Of a stretch of 64,000 nt of DNA, positions 35,221 through 48,100 are shown one piece after another. The first letter of the stretch is position 1. Each line of letters opens with the position of its first letter. The stretch is taken from positions 61,970,421 through 62,034,420 of the forward strand of contig NC_088173.1 in the NCBI RefSeq assembly GCF_028769735.1, in the 5' to 3' direction. The translations under genes and the position numbers were made by a program. Source of the stretch: Zonotrichia leucophrys gambelii (lineage: Eukaryota > Chordata > Aves > Passeriformes > Passerellidae). Below the pieces are notes generated by a model. It saw nothing but the letters and a program-made list of their open reading frames with translations, was not told where the DNA came from and ran no database searches.

Positions 35221-36006
35221 CACAGTTTGTTCCCAAAAGCTCAGGAATCACTTATTGCATACTTGATTTGTTCTAAAATACTGAACATAACTTTCATATA
35301 CTTGACCTTATGACCTACTGGTTATTTGAACTTTGGAGAAATAAATTTCTCTGGAGAGGTAATGAATTTATTAAACTTTCATTTTGGATCAGTGAATCAC
35401 AAAATAAAGTGTCTACGAAAAAGAAAAAAAAAAGTTCAGTTAGTGTCTCTTACTCTTGCAATTAAGTATTGGGTACAAAAGTTCATTTCTTTGTTATATG
35501 ATTGTATACAAGGAAGTCAAAATTTCAAATATAAATGAAGGGCCTAGAATTCTCTATCATGAATTCAACATTTCTTTACAGAGAATTAGAGAATTTAATG
35601 AAACAGTTAGACAAAGAATAAAAAGTAAAGAATAGCCTTTTATTGTGAGTTCAGGAATATCACTTGATAGGAGAGGAAGACAGCCTTACTGCTTCAAATG
35701 GAAACAAAAATGAAGTAATATATGAAATTACATTAAACAGTTGTTATTTTTAGTAGAAACCAAGAATTCATAAAAAATATTCAAACTTTAAAAAAATACT
35801 TAAAATCACTCACATGTGAGTAGAACAGGATGCTTAACTCATCTCTACAAGTACAAGTTGTTATAAAAGTACAGTTTTTATTTTCGAGAGAATGTCATAT
35901 TTTAGTCAGATCAGATACTAATGTTATTGTCTTGCATTAATTCTAGCTCACAACGTCTTTTGAAGGTAGTCTTCTCAACTAACCCTGACCTGGACATGAT
36001 GTGAAA

Positions 36007-36062
36007 GAATACAAATTTTACAACATTTTCTACAGAATACAAATTTTACAACATTGTCTACA
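36007..36062. repeat. 28-bp tandem duplication
   Basis: Two adjacent 28-bp units, 36007-36034 and 36035-36062, differ at a single base (cattttc versus cattgtc). Confidence 0.95.
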
Positions 36063-38514
36063 GAAAATGCAAGGCTATCTAACAAAGAAATTTTTCCTTC
36101 CTGTATCATACAGTCCTTCTTTTAGTGTTTGGAATATTTTTACTTGCTGTAAACAACACTAATCAGAGAATTAACATTTTTTTCTATGTATGCAGAACAG
36201 TCTTTTCAAAGTCTTCCTGTTTTTAAACTGAGCTGAGGGGTTTTGTTCAGTTTGAGGCCTCTCCACCTTCAACATCAAATCTACTTTACTTTCTCTCCAA
36301 AGTTACCCATGTGCTTATGCGGAATGTTTATATATTTATTCATTTTCTATCTTTATTTCAACTTTTATTTTCTTTGCTGACTGATTCTGTGACAGAAAAA
36401 TTATCCCCATGTTTACCATAAGACCCTATTTTTCAAGAGTTAAATCTAAGTGTTTTAAATTTCTTGCTGTCATCAATAATCTTCCCATTTCTCTTTCTTG
36501 TAATTTTACCTCAAAATCTTTTTAAACAAATGAAGAATTCAGCCTGAAAAGTAAGAAAGTGGACAGATAATGGCCAAACAGTAATATTTTGTGTCCATGA
36601 CTGAACAAAGAAAGAGGATCTTATGTATAAATTTTCATATCACTAACCGCAAATTTGGATGCTGTACGTTCTTCCTAGAAACACTTAATTGAGACAAGCT
36701 GGACAAAGAGCAAAGAACTAGAAAGTAATCATCCCTAAGTTTGTTAATATCTCACAGGAAATTTTGACTGACAGCTAAACTGTCTTTTCATTTTTTTATC
36801 CTTGGGTTGTTCTGTCACTTCTCTCTCTTATTACCCACCTACATCCCATTTCATTTTCCCATTTCTCTGGCACCTGTCTTACTGTGACTTCACTTCAAAA
36901 ATGTGTACTAAGTACTTAAACTGCATATGATGTGTTTAGGATTAGCAGGGGAAGTTTGATTCATTGTGGTGCCTTAGCTTTGCAATTGTGAAAGGCAGCT
37001 GTGGCCCCTTGGCTTTCCTAGAAAATTCCATGGTTAATCCTATGTCATATTCATTATATCATTCAGATTTTTAACTAATTTGCAGATTACATTGCTTCAT
37101 TTTTTCATGTTTTATAAGGAGTATAAAGCATCTATGTGGATGTCCAAATTTACCAAAGCTGGAATTTTGAAACAAGATAAATGAAAAAGATGCCACTCTC
37201 TTCCCTGCCCTCAAATACTTTTTAATTATTTGAACTGATCAATGAATAGGCTGCAGAAAACCCATCAGTGTAGCAGTTTGCAGTAAATTCTTGGTGTAGA
37301 TACAGAGAAAATTACAATGGTTACAGAGGAAGACAGAAGCAGAAATTTTCTTAGGAATATTTTGATTTTCTCTTCTCATAGGCATGTGCGACACAGGCCT
37401 CTCACTGAAACCAGTGTAGTATTCCAACGTGCTTTAGGAGAGTAAGAAATTTTGCTCGATGCAAGGGCAAAGAAAATATTATGAATCATGATTACAAACA
37501 AATGTTAAATCATTTTGTCTAAAAGAATGGGGACACTTGCCAAAAAAAATCACTTACCTAAGAAGTAGGTGCATTTCCTAGCATTTATATTAACATGATT
37601 CCATGAAGTGGATCAGAAACTTTGTGTCTTTTTTTGCAGATCTCCTCTATTTGCTAATTTTTATACAAAATTCAGTCCAAAGCTGTAATCATGCAATCAT
37701 GCAATTCACTAAAATCTTCATAATATATTGCTTTTGCTACTGAAGAAGAATTAGGTTACACTTCCAAGATTATTCTGGATAAAATAACATGAATGTATTC
37801 CTCAATGATCTGTCATTGCACATAAGCAAATCATGGTCAGGAAACAGACATGTATGCCTGCATACACTGAACAGATACACTTACATACAATTCTAGATAG
37901 ATTGGTGCAAACTAAAGGTTTATATGTGTTAGAAACTTACCATACTTGAATAAATTATATTTGTATGCATCTAAATATATGATTTTATTTATTAATAAAA
38001 ATTAATATATCTTTCATGCTCTTAAAACATGTTTTTCTGCAATCCATTCAGGAATCAATATTTCCATAGTGAATGCTTTTTTTGTAGAATTTAGTTATCT
38101 CTACAGGGAAGATTTCAGTTTCTTCATGCTTCCAAACCAGTTGAATAAAAAAGCAGTACCTCATCTATGTAGGATCAAACCTTTAAATAAAACTGAAATC
38201 GTTCAGAATTATTCAAAGATTGTTTTCTCACTCTTGAGAAGAAAAGCTATTCAAAACCTGAAAAATTATAGCAGGTATTATTCATTATGTTGATGCATTA
38301 ATGGTAAAGTTTATCAAAGCATACCAGGTCGCTTTGTTTTGCTTGTTAAAATTTTTCCTTTGATTCATCTTTCTTCCCTGTTTTTCTGCCTCATTCCAAA
38401 CTGGCTTTTGATTTACTTGATTTTTTTTTTTCTGCTGTTCAGACTTGCTAAAGTGCTTTTGTCAACAGTTCAGTGGTTGAGTGAAGCAAAGTGTTAGTTA
38501 ATAGTGTGAAAGCT

Positions 38515-38665
38515 TGGTGTGCTGTCAGAAAAGGGCAGGCCATTAACTTGTGAAATTCTGCTTTCAATGTTCCACAGCCCTGGCAGAACAAATCTCACTG
38601 ATGATTTGCCATTAAAGTTACAAATGGCATATGAATTTATGACACTTTGTAATTAAGAACCACAC
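38515..38665. promoter_or_regulatory. Candidate conserved non-coding segment
   Basis: Complex, non-repetitive sequence with an AT-rich homeodomain-like core TAATTA (38650-38655) and 'tgccattaaagttac' words. No open frame runs through it. The texture is that of conserved non-coding DNA; no direct proof. Confidence 0.2.
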
Positions 38666-41539
38666 TTCTGCCTAGAGCAGTTAAGATGGCAGACTATGAA
38701 AGATGGTTTATAACACACACATACATTAAAAAAAATCAAACAACAAAAACAGAGTAAACAAAGAAAGAAAAAACACAGCCACATTTAAGAACAGCTCCCT
38801 TTCACCAGAAGCAGTAAGCATGTCAAAGGGTTGCAATTTTACCTTCACAATCTAACATTTTAGTGATCAGATCAGTCAGTATCTGAGTACAGCTGTGTTA
38901 ATTACTACTACAGTTATATGAACAAGAATAGCTTATCTTGAATGCAAAATAATAAACATTGTCTGATTCCAGACCTAGAACAAAGGCAAGGTAATACCTC
39001 TGAGTTGCAATAGAGAGCCCTGAAATGACAGAGATTTTAAATGATCAATATTATGTAATGATAGAGTATATTGCATGCTCTCTTTGTGTCTCAAAAAATG
39101 ACATAGCTTTGCATCTGAAATTCTGCAAGCCAGTTGACTGCAAGTCTGGTAACTTCAAAACATTTGAATCACCTGTAATTTCTGAATTTGCCTTCTAGCA
39201 TCTACTAAACAGCTACAGGGTTATTTGGTACAAATGAACAATGTTCACTTTAAAGCGACTTGCTGTGGACCTGCTGATAATGTTGTGATTTTCCTTTTTC
39301 TAATCTGTCAAATTTCCTCAATTTTTAGTTTCATGCTAAAATAAACAAACTTATGTCACCCTAAAAACCCTGCATTTCTATAGTACAGGTTGATTTTGAA
39401 ATACTATGTCATGCAGTTCTGACTACAGACATCATTTTAATTCTTTTTATTGTTGCTGGCTTTAGATTTGAAAATTCCTAGTATGTCCATCCCCTGTTCA
39501 GGAACTACGATGGTAGCATTCTATTATAAAGAAAAGGTGTGTTAAATTATTCATACTGATCATAATTAATTTTTTCATTTCTCACATTTACTCTTCTTTA
39601 AAGCTCCTGTTCACCTCATGCACCTTCTTAAAATGATACAGTGAATTCTTCAGGATGGACCTATGGAGTTTTTGTGGCAAAAGATGGACAATGATTTTTA
39701 TCAGATTCCTTAGTCTCTCAGAGTGCATAAATTCTGAAATTCTGTAGTCATTAAAACAAATATAAAGCAAGTGTAAAAGTCACATTTATAAAGTAACAAA
39801 TTTAAGGCTTCAACTTGCAAGGACACCAAATGACAAAACTTCTATTTGTCAAAACATCCAAAATTGAAGGAGACAGATTTTTTTCAGTATGCACTACGTA
39901 TGCAAAAGTACATAACAAATAATTTGCTGGAATCAGAGGAATTTAGCAATAAAAGATTGTGCAAGTACATTCAAATATATGGACCTGATCAGTCACATAA
40001 TTTGCAGAGAGCACTGAACCTATGTCTTAAGACTCATAGCAAGAAAAAAAACTTGTCAGTGGTGAACATTAAATTAGATTCTGGTTGCATGATGCTGCAA
40101 CAGAAAAGAGAAAGACAACAACAGAGAAAAGATCAATGACTGACCAGCTACGATATTCTTTGGGGTTTTTTTCCCTATAATTAAAACTATGTGGGCATAA
40201 TAATTTCCCAATATAGAGTAAACCATATATTTTCATTCAACTCACAAATAATACCAAATAGCTCTCAAACTTCCCTTGAAATATAATTTAAAATATATAA
40301 ATCTTGGAAAAAAAACCACTCCAGCCAACTTAGAAAAATAATCTAAATCTCACTGCTGCAAAATTATTCATATTGCTGCAAAAGTAGTTCAATAAACTTA
40401 AACAGCAGTTTCAATATTGAAGCCAGTTAATTTAAATAAGTAGATGTGCATATACTCTGATCACCCTCTGTGCTATAGAATTTAAAACTAATTATTTACT
40501 ATGAAAGTTTTTTAATAAGTATAATATCTGTTTTATATTATTGTCATGAGACAGGAGCAAAACTCTCATGTTCAAACTACCTGCAGTATTGTGGGATTTT
40601 TTTCCTCCCTCTAGAGCAGCTATTTCTGACAAATGTGCATCTCTTACACTGTAATTCCAAAAACCAAAAATGTAATTTAATACTACTGTATTCAACAGCT
40701 GTACCCTTTCTGTATACTCTAAATTGTAACTCTGTATTGGTAGAATTAACTGATCAGCTCAGATATTAGAAAATATCTAGAAACATTTTTATAGAAGACA
40801 ACTACCTCACATTCTAAATACAGAAGTGTAGTGAGTGATTTAATACATGCATACTCATTTATGTCCTTCAATCACAGATTTCAAACATGTTAGGGCAGCT
40901 GCGTAAAATTTGATGCCTTACATACAGATTCCTTTTGTGAATCTCTTTTATCTGAGGAGACTCAGGGAAATGAGAGACATTGAAAAAAAAAAAAACTATC
41001 AACTGAGTTTCACGTAAAAAACATTGTGTTATTGAATTACATGAAGATAGCCAAGATTTGAGACTCCTTTCTGATCACTGTTGTGCTACCATCTCAGTAT
41101 CATTTATCATTTGAACTGGTTTTTAAGTGCATAACATCTCTGCTTTTTGGTAACATCTGGCATTTCAACAGAAAAATTACTGCAGACTGGACCCAGATGG
41201 GTAAGGATCAAGTTAAATGGCCTGGAAGTTTGATTTATATTAACACTTATGTTGTCACCATAATTTCAAAGAGACATTTTTGTGTTTCAAAAGACCTGAC
41301 AGCTGTACACTGCGGTACAACCAGTCTACTTTTGATTGGCATTTGGTAATCCTAAAGACGGATCTGCAGTCTTGTTTTGTTTCCAAAATTTGTTGTTTCC
41401 TGCTGATTATTTGAGAGAAACTGGGGGGAAAAAATTGGTTTTTTTCCTCATATGTAGCTAACTCTTATTATTCATACTGAAGAGTGTTCAGAGTCCTTGC
41501 TCTTTATTAACAGGAAGATGAGTAATGCAATTAATGCTC

Positions 41540-42090
41540 TTTAGGAGAGGGATGCCATCCAGAGGGATTTTGACAGGTTGAGAGGTGGGCCATGGTAAAA
41601 AAGAACAAGGCCAAGTGCAATGTCCTGCATCCTGGTCAAGGCAATCACCAATATCCTTAGACACTGAGTAATGAATGCACTGAGAGCAGCCCTGGGAGAA
41701 GGACTTTGGGATACTGGTAGATGAAACATTGGACATGAGCCAGCAATGTGAACTTGTGGCCCAGAAAGCCAGTTATATCCTGGGCTGAATCAAAGGAAGT
41801 GTGGACAGCAGGTCAAGGGAGGTGATTCTGACCTTTTATTTCCCTTTTGTGAGACCTCACCTGGACTACTGCATCCAGCTTTGGTGATCTCAGCATAAGA
41901 AAGTCAGAATTTACCACAGGTCCAAAGGAGGTTCATACAAAGTATCAGAGCACTGGAACACTTTACCTGTGAAGAAATGTTGAGGGATTTGGGGTCGTTC
42001 CGCCTGGAGAAGAAAAGCCTTGGGGAGACCTTACTGAAGCCTTAAAACACTTAAAGGGGGAGTGGGAAACTGGAGAAAATGATTACTGGC
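41540..42090 (+). mobile_element. CR1 LINE, 5' part of a split copy
   Basis: Sense-strand CR1: 'gagggatgccatccagaggg' (41546), 'aaggccaagtgcaatgtcct', 'gagcagccctgggagaagga', 'catgagccagcaatgtgaac', 'gcccagaaagccagttatat', 'gggaggtgattctgacc', 'ctcacctggactactgcatc' and 'ggggtcgttccgcctggaga'. These belong to the end of the reverse-transcriptase open frame and what follows, but stops and indels break the frame. The copy stops at about 42090 and resumes near 42640 after an unrelated insertion. Confidence 0.9.
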
Positions 42091-42107
42091 TCAAAACACC
42101 TTGAATA

Positions 42108-42600
42108 TGTGGTGGGGGGAGCAGTGCAGGTTCTGTGGGAAGTGGGATGGGCACTGTCCCACACTCCCTGGAGCCTCCAGTGCAGCCAGGAATGGCTGTC
42201 ACTCACTGGCACACCTGAGGCCACACCTGGAGGGGAGGGCCTGGGACACCAAAGCAGATAAAAGCAGTTACACAAAGACACGTGCTCATGGCCCAATGTT
42301 TTGGATTTTATAGTAGCTGAGAACATGCTGGAATTCAAGCAATTAATATAAATCTTTCTCTGTACCCCCTTCTCTTTCTCCCTCTCTAATTTCCCCTTTC
42401 CCCCTCTAATCTCCCTTTCTAATTTCCACTTCTTTAAATCTGGGTAACTTAAAGTTCAGTGGGTGAGTTTTCTGAGTCAATGCCGTGTGAAATGCTTTAT
42501 TTCAATTGCTTTAAAATTTGCCAAGTACCCTTATTTTCTAAAGTTTCCAGTAAAATATGTTGTTTAACCTCCTGAGAGTATTGTCCATTTATCCTGTGCA
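42108..42600 (+). mobile_element. LTR-like insertion splitting the CR1
   Basis: About 500-550 bp of non-CR1 sequence separates two collinear CR1 parts. It starts GC-rich near tgtggtggggggagcag (42108) and has a TATA-like 'gcagataaaagcag' (42255-42268). A long pyrimidine tract follows (about 42352-42430), then 'gagttttctgagtcaatgcc' and 'gccaagtacccttattttct', words that recall passerine LTRs. A solo LTR is the best reading. TG...CA ends are possible at 42108 and 42600, but no target duplication was verified, so edges are approximate. Confidence 0.6.
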
Positions 42601-42639
42601 CTTATCTCAGAGTATAAAAAAAGCCTAAACCCCTTTAAG

Positions 42640-42955
42640 AAGCTCATTGAGTAAGAGCAGCCTTTTACAGGGGCTCATTAAAAGATTGAGAGAGACTTTT
42701 TAATAGGACAAGGGAAACAGTTTAAACCAAAAAATATAAAAGAAGAATATTTTTATGATGGGAGTGATTAGACACTGGAACACATGGCCCAGAGAAGTGA
42801 TTGAGCTCTTTCCTGGAAATATTCAAGGTCAAGTTGGATAGGTTTTGAGGCATCTGATCTAGTGTGTGTCCTTGCCTGTGACAAGGGATTATTCATGGAT
42901 GATCTTTAAAGGTCCCTTCGATCACAACCATTCTATGATTTTTATGATCTTTCAT
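42640..42955 (+). mobile_element. CR1 LINE 3' end, second part of the split copy
   Basis: CR1 resumes: 'agattgagagagacttttta', 'ataggacaagggaaacagtt', 'agacactggaacacatggcc', 'cagagaagtgattgagctct', 'atattcaaggtcaagttgga' and 'gatgatctttaaaggtccct'. It ends 'ccattctatgatttttatga' (about 42929-42948), an only slightly eroded octamer tail. Together with 41540-42090 it forms about 870 bp of CR1. Confidence 0.92.
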
Positions 42956-42959
42956 ACAC

Positions 42960-43400
42960 TGTGATAAAAAATAAAAATCCACTGTGACAATTTCTGTTCT
43001 TTTGTATGCCATTCTCATTTAATTATTAGCCTTTCTTAAGCAAGTTTTGATTCCCTTCTCTCACACAGACGTTTTTCAATTTAGTTCTGTCTACTCACCC
43101 AAAAGATTGGTGAAACATTGGCCTAAATAATTTGACATTGCAATATCCACTAACTTCCCTATGCCAGCCTCGCAGATCCCATTTTTGCAATACTGTCCTT
43201 ATCTTTTATCAAAGCTACCTATCTCCTGTACTATGAAAGCTCCAGTAACCTGATAACAAGTAAGTAGCTGCAAAATAAAAGTAAACTCTGAGAACGATTT
43301 TAAATATATTTAACAAGAATGGTTCAAGTTTCTTACACTGAATTGCCATAAAAATTTCTAATGTTGCAACATGGGTGCAAGTACAGTGAGCTCTACATAA
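42960..43400. other. Short intergenic spacer
   Basis: AT-rich sequence between two CR1 copies; nothing recognised. Confidence 0.5.
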
Positions 43401-43404
43401 GTCA

Positions 43405-43560
43405 CGGATGACGCTGGAACAAACTCTCCAGGGAAGTGGTCACAGAGCCTGACAGGGCTCAAGAGGAGTTTGGACAATGCTCACACACATGGTGTAACTC
43501 GTGGTTACACCGTGGGAGCTGGACAGGGTGATCCATGTGGCTCCCTTCCCACTCCCTCAT
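43405..43560 (+). mobile_element. CR1 LINE 3' end, different subfamily
   Basis: Sense-strand words 'ctccagggaagtggtcacag', 'aagaggagtttggacaatgc', 'gagctggacagggtgatcca' and 'tgtggctcccttcccactcc'. These match the CR1 type whose 3' end reads 'ttggactcggtgatcctgat', distinct from the copy just upstream. The octamer tail is lost. Confidence 0.8.
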
Positions 43561-44449
43561 CCTGTGAAGTCAGAGATTTGCAGCACCCGGTCCTGGAAGA
43601 GCAAACACTTTATTTGTTGAGCTTAAATGTCACTATTTCTCAATTCCACTTATGTTACAGTCAAACTCAAAGGTAACTACGGTCCGGAATGAAATACACA
43701 AATCTTGATCTCCAGAGTAGTGAGCCTACAAGCCATGATTTTCTTAATAATCATGTTCCAATCATTAATCATACTTTCTGTTTACAGCATTTTTTGCCTT
43801 ATTTCTTACTTCAGTTTGTCAAATTTCAATTTTATGCTTTTGGTGTTGCTAAATCTTCCTGTTTAAATGTGCAATATCTCTACTCATGACAACTTTTATA
43901 CTGTAATTGGGTCACCTCACCTTTTATTCTTCACTTGGTTTCTTAGGATTACCTACTAAGAATTAATAACTTTCATTTCTTGTTGTACAAAGTTTTTCTA
44001 GCTCTTACTTTTTTTAGTTTTGCCAGGCATTTTTCTGTCTCCTAGGTGTCTGTGTCCTCTTAAAAAGACAATAACTAAATTGAATAAAATATTCCAGCAT
44101 GAGTATCACCAGGCTTACACATCATGCTCTCATTCTTTTTTCTTGATCTATCATCAGACTCCAACATTACACCTCTGTCATTGATTTTGAATTCTTAAGA
44201 AATGCTTTGAAATTCCACTTCTTCTTTAAAAATAATGTAGCTATTGTCTAAATTTTTGTGCATGTGTGCATACAATCATATGTGCACAGGAACATTTGAA
44301 GGGTGAGAGAATAAAGTCAAAATTGCTTTTGACAGAACATCTATTTTATTAGAAAATATCCCTCACCAAGCGCACATAATGCATTCTGTAATTGCCTTTT
44401 ACACGTTGGTTTCCACTTTAGCAACTGGAATCAGTTAATATCTCCCCTT

Positions 44450-44580
44450 CTATTTAATTTGTTATTAAAGCAGTGCCCTGAAATTAATTGTTCCCGCTTC
44501 ATTCTGCCAAAGTCATGATGCACTGTGTGCAAAAGCTCTTATTTCTTGTTTCAATTGTTCTTTTCAAGATTCTCAGGAGA
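44450..44580. promoter_or_regulatory. Candidate conserved non-coding segment
   Basis: Non-repetitive, moderately GC-rich for this window, with homeodomain-like cores 'gaaattaattgttcccgc' and 'ttatttaatttgttatt'. No open frame. Weak evidence from texture only. Confidence 0.18.
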
Positions 44581-45088
44581 ATTTTGTCAACTTTTACAAA
44601 TGACACAGATATGACTTGTAGTTTAAGCCCATCACCAGCTGTTTTGTTTGAGGTTTAGCAGTGATATGTTTGTGAGAATGCAAAGCATTTGAAAAGATTC
44701 AAAAAAATGAAACTGCTGCAGGCTTTCTACCTTGTTTTTCTGTGCTGCTTTCTGTTTGTGTTTGTGTGTTTGTATCCTAGGAAACCACTGGAGGTGGAAT
44801 TTGTGAACTAAGATCCCATGGTTATATTAAACATTAAAAAGATTTCAGATTTTAAAAGTTTGTTAGGAAATTAGGTAATGCCAGTTTCCTTTTGTATGAA
44901 AAAATATAATTCTGATAGCTGTGCAAAAAGATTATTTAAATATATGAGCCAAAGAAAATATAAATAAATAAATGATGACTTTGTTAAAATATTGAGAAGA
45001 AAGTTTCAATCAATAGACTTCCTTTAAAAATCCAGGGCATGATTCTCATGTCTGTTTGCTGTTTTAGCACCATATAGGTGAACCTCAC

Positions 45089-45115
45089 ATTGTGAGCCTC
45101 ACAGAGGCTCACAAT
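45089..45115. repeat. Perfect 12-bp hairpin, 3-nt loop
   Basis: attgtgagcctc (45089-45100) and gaggctcacaat (45104-45115) are exact reverse complements around aca. The GC content of the stem is well above background, so it would be stable as RNA. Confidence 0.85.
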
Positions 45116-48100
45116 AAAGGGGGATAAAGGGAGAATAACTAGAATTTGTAAAAATAGGATTTGATAAGAATTAATAAGAGTAATTTCCAGGTAACTTGAA
45201 CTGATTACTATATTTTAACACTCGAGTTAAACTTATGGTCCTAATATATGAAAGGTATTTAACTGTTGTATGAGAATTACACTTAGAATAACAAAGCCCA
45301 GGAAGCTAAATAAGGAACTTCAGTAATGATACGATTTGACTCTTGCTACAAAGAGGGATACTGTGCCCTACTGACAGAATCATGAGCACAGTATGACTGT
45401 GCCTCATTACATCAACACAATTTAACATAATATAAAACCCTCAGAGCAGAAATAATAAGATGCAGAGGGAATTTGAAGGGTGAACATTAAACACTTTCCA
45501 CTTTAAAAAGGAGATATTGAGGTAAACCATAATTTGTACTTTCTTAACCCACATACAAAGTGCAGAGAGATCTACAGATGTAAATTCTATGTACTACTCT
45601 GAGTATTTTTTGCTGCTATTTTTTTATAATTTTATTAACAATAAAAGGACAGAAAAGTCATTTAACATTACAGATAGGTCACAACAAAACTTGTCAATTT
45701 AAATTGTAAATCATTTGTAAAGAGCTTGCATGAAGAATGCTTAGTAAGGCTGTATATGACATGAAAGGGATTCAGAGAAAGTAAATACATCCATTTTATT
45801 GTAACCACATAAAATGTCCTTGTAAGCCTATCTCTGCATTTTAGTTAGAGTCCCAAACATAGGTTTGACAGCATGTATAGGAAATACAATATTGAATCAC
45901 AGAAGATTACTAAAGGTGATGTTTGGAATGTAGGAACAGATGAAATAATTGAATTAAGGGTATTGCCAGATATTGCCATCAGTAAAATACATGGCTCTCC
46001 CCATCTTGGCTCTTATCAACAGAAATGGTTGGCTCTCAAAGGTGTGTACTTGTTCAAATTAAAGTGTACATCCTCTTTTAGGTATAGCAAACGATTCTTC
46101 TGCATCTCCTCTAAAAATGATAACTCAAATTCTGTGGCCCATGCAACATTTGAGTGCGTGCATAATGTGTATATGTTTAATGTAGGTCTTCACATAGTTA
46201 GCTGTGTTTGTGGAAAAGAATGGTGAAATCAGCCTTTCATTGCACAGTTAAAAAAATTAATTCCTTTCTCCAAAATAAAAGTATGAAGCACCCCTCTAGA
46301 AAATTAACAATTGCATTGGTAAGAGCTAGAAGAGCATATCTATTTTTTTCCAAAGAAAAAAATATTTAATTTGTTTCTCATTTATATATGCCTTCAGTTA
46401 AGCTACGGTTTCATTCCGATATCATATTTTATTTTATAATATTTAATAAAATAAGGGAAATAACTAAGGGTTGGGGTTCTTTGTCTGTCCAGATTTATCT
46501 TTTTAGCACTAGAGAGCAACATCATGGATTCTAAGGTGCTTTAAACAAACCCATGAGGTCAGAGGAAGTTGCAGGCTTGAGGGCACCTGAAATCTAAACA
46601 TCTCTATGCCAGTTTAAGTACAGCAGATGATTTATTTTAAAAGACATTAGAAATGTTAATTCTAGAGCATGTTATTGGCTTACTTTCTAAGAACTGTAAT
46701 CCTTCTTAAGTTTCCTCTAAGCATAAGGATGTTCAGTCTTCTAGGCATAAGTTTTTCAATATTGAGAATTTATGAAATTTTATGCTATACTAAGGTGATA
46801 ATTTTGCTAAAGAGAGCTCTTTTGTTAAAGAACTTTGTTGAAAGCTACATTTTTCATCTTTCTTTTTATTGATTCTATTATTTGGCCCAAAGTCAAACTT
46901 GCAAGCTTATGTCTTTGTTGGTATTTTTACAGTAGATCCTGATTTGATTTGTGAAACTGCATTTCTGTGTCTCTGTTGAGCAGAAGTTAGTCTTATTTTT
47001 GAAAACTCATCACTAGCCACAGATTTCTCATAATACTTCACAGACAGCAGATTCTCCTTCCTTGGACACTGCAAAGAATTGTACTTAAACACTGTGTTTG
47101 GGGCTGCAGTTTACCTCATTTAAGAGTAGTCTTAAGCATATGTGTAAACATAATCTTATCCCACAGTAACCTTCATCACTGTGCAACACTCACACAAGTT
47201 GGTCTTTCAGGAATTCTGAGCATCAGCATTTAAAGCTCTCTGTGTTTGAACTCTTTTCCTGTCTAGGTAGGAAGAAAACTATGCATAGAAAAGAACAACA
47301 ATTACAGGCAATATAAAATTCTTTTTTTTTTCTTGAAATCACACAGAGAACAGATAACAAGCACCTATTACACACGCGGTTTGAAAGAAAACAGATAAAC
47401 CTTTCCTCTGTAACAATTTTTCAAGGGCTTAACTCTTTTGTTTCACCCACCTCATTTCTATAAATCTGATTTTTGTGTTGAATGCAGTATATTGGATTGA
47501 GGATAATCTTGTATTACATCCATAGGTTTTGACAGTTCATTCCTAAGGTGCATTTTTTGTTGTGGGAACTCAGATAGAATGATCCTTTTTTTGGGGTTTT
47601 GATATAACCTGATTCCTTGGGAAACTTATATTAGAGGAGAAATAAGTGTATAAATTGATAGCTAGTATTTTTTGTTTTTTTCTTTTTCTTGAGAAATAAG
47701 AAAAAAATATTTCTTAATAAGGCTTCTTTAATACTCAAAAGTAATACAGCTCTGTTTCCTCTTCAGGTAACTCTCAAGCTATTTGTGTTCAAATTATAAG
47801 CTAACTATTGCAGGAAGGACTTTGGAAGTGAGAACTGGCTCTGTGATAAGGGAGCTGGGTTAATCCCATTTTAGTGAGAATAACTTCAAGAAGTACGGCA
47901 AAAAATCTTTCCTGGTCTTCAAGTTCTGAAGCAACCTGAGAAACCACTTGTTTCATAAAGGAACAGGTGATGAAAGGCTGCAATATATTGATATAGGCTA
48001 AAAAACTGAAGTAATGAACTAAAAAATCTATCCAAACACCTTAAAAATTATTTCCATTAAAAAATAGGTCAGAGTTGAATCTACATGCAAAAACATTAAA

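Larger units (their letters stand above)
34530..41535. other. Long intergenic stretch with possible regulatory segments
   Basis: No gene or transposon recognised. Candidate conserved non-coding segments at 34960-35220 and 38515-38665 and a 28-bp tandem duplication at 36007-36062 are listed separately. Open frames such as 39846-40139 (97 codons) have no start context, splice signals or known motif. Confidence 0.5.

Noticed and set aside
39846..40139. 97-codon Lys/Gln-rich plus-strand frame
   Set aside because: Low-information composition, no splice context and no known motif.
40581..40648. Possible 68-bp minus-strand exon between 'aattacag' and 'CTGCAG/gtagtt'
   Set aside because: Both splice signals are weak and common by chance, the segment is short, and the peptide is not recognised.
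45873..46226. 117-codon plus-strand open frame
   Set aside because: Composition is random-like for AT-rich DNA. It shows no splice signals, CpG rise or recognisable domain, and a frame of this length is not surprising in 64 kb.
47801..47983. Minus-strand frame with helix-like text (VASELEDQERFFAVLLEVIL)
   Set aside because: Protein-like at first sight, with 'attgcag' upstream, but no convincing donor follows and the frame stays open upstream past the supposed acceptor, so chance is more likely.
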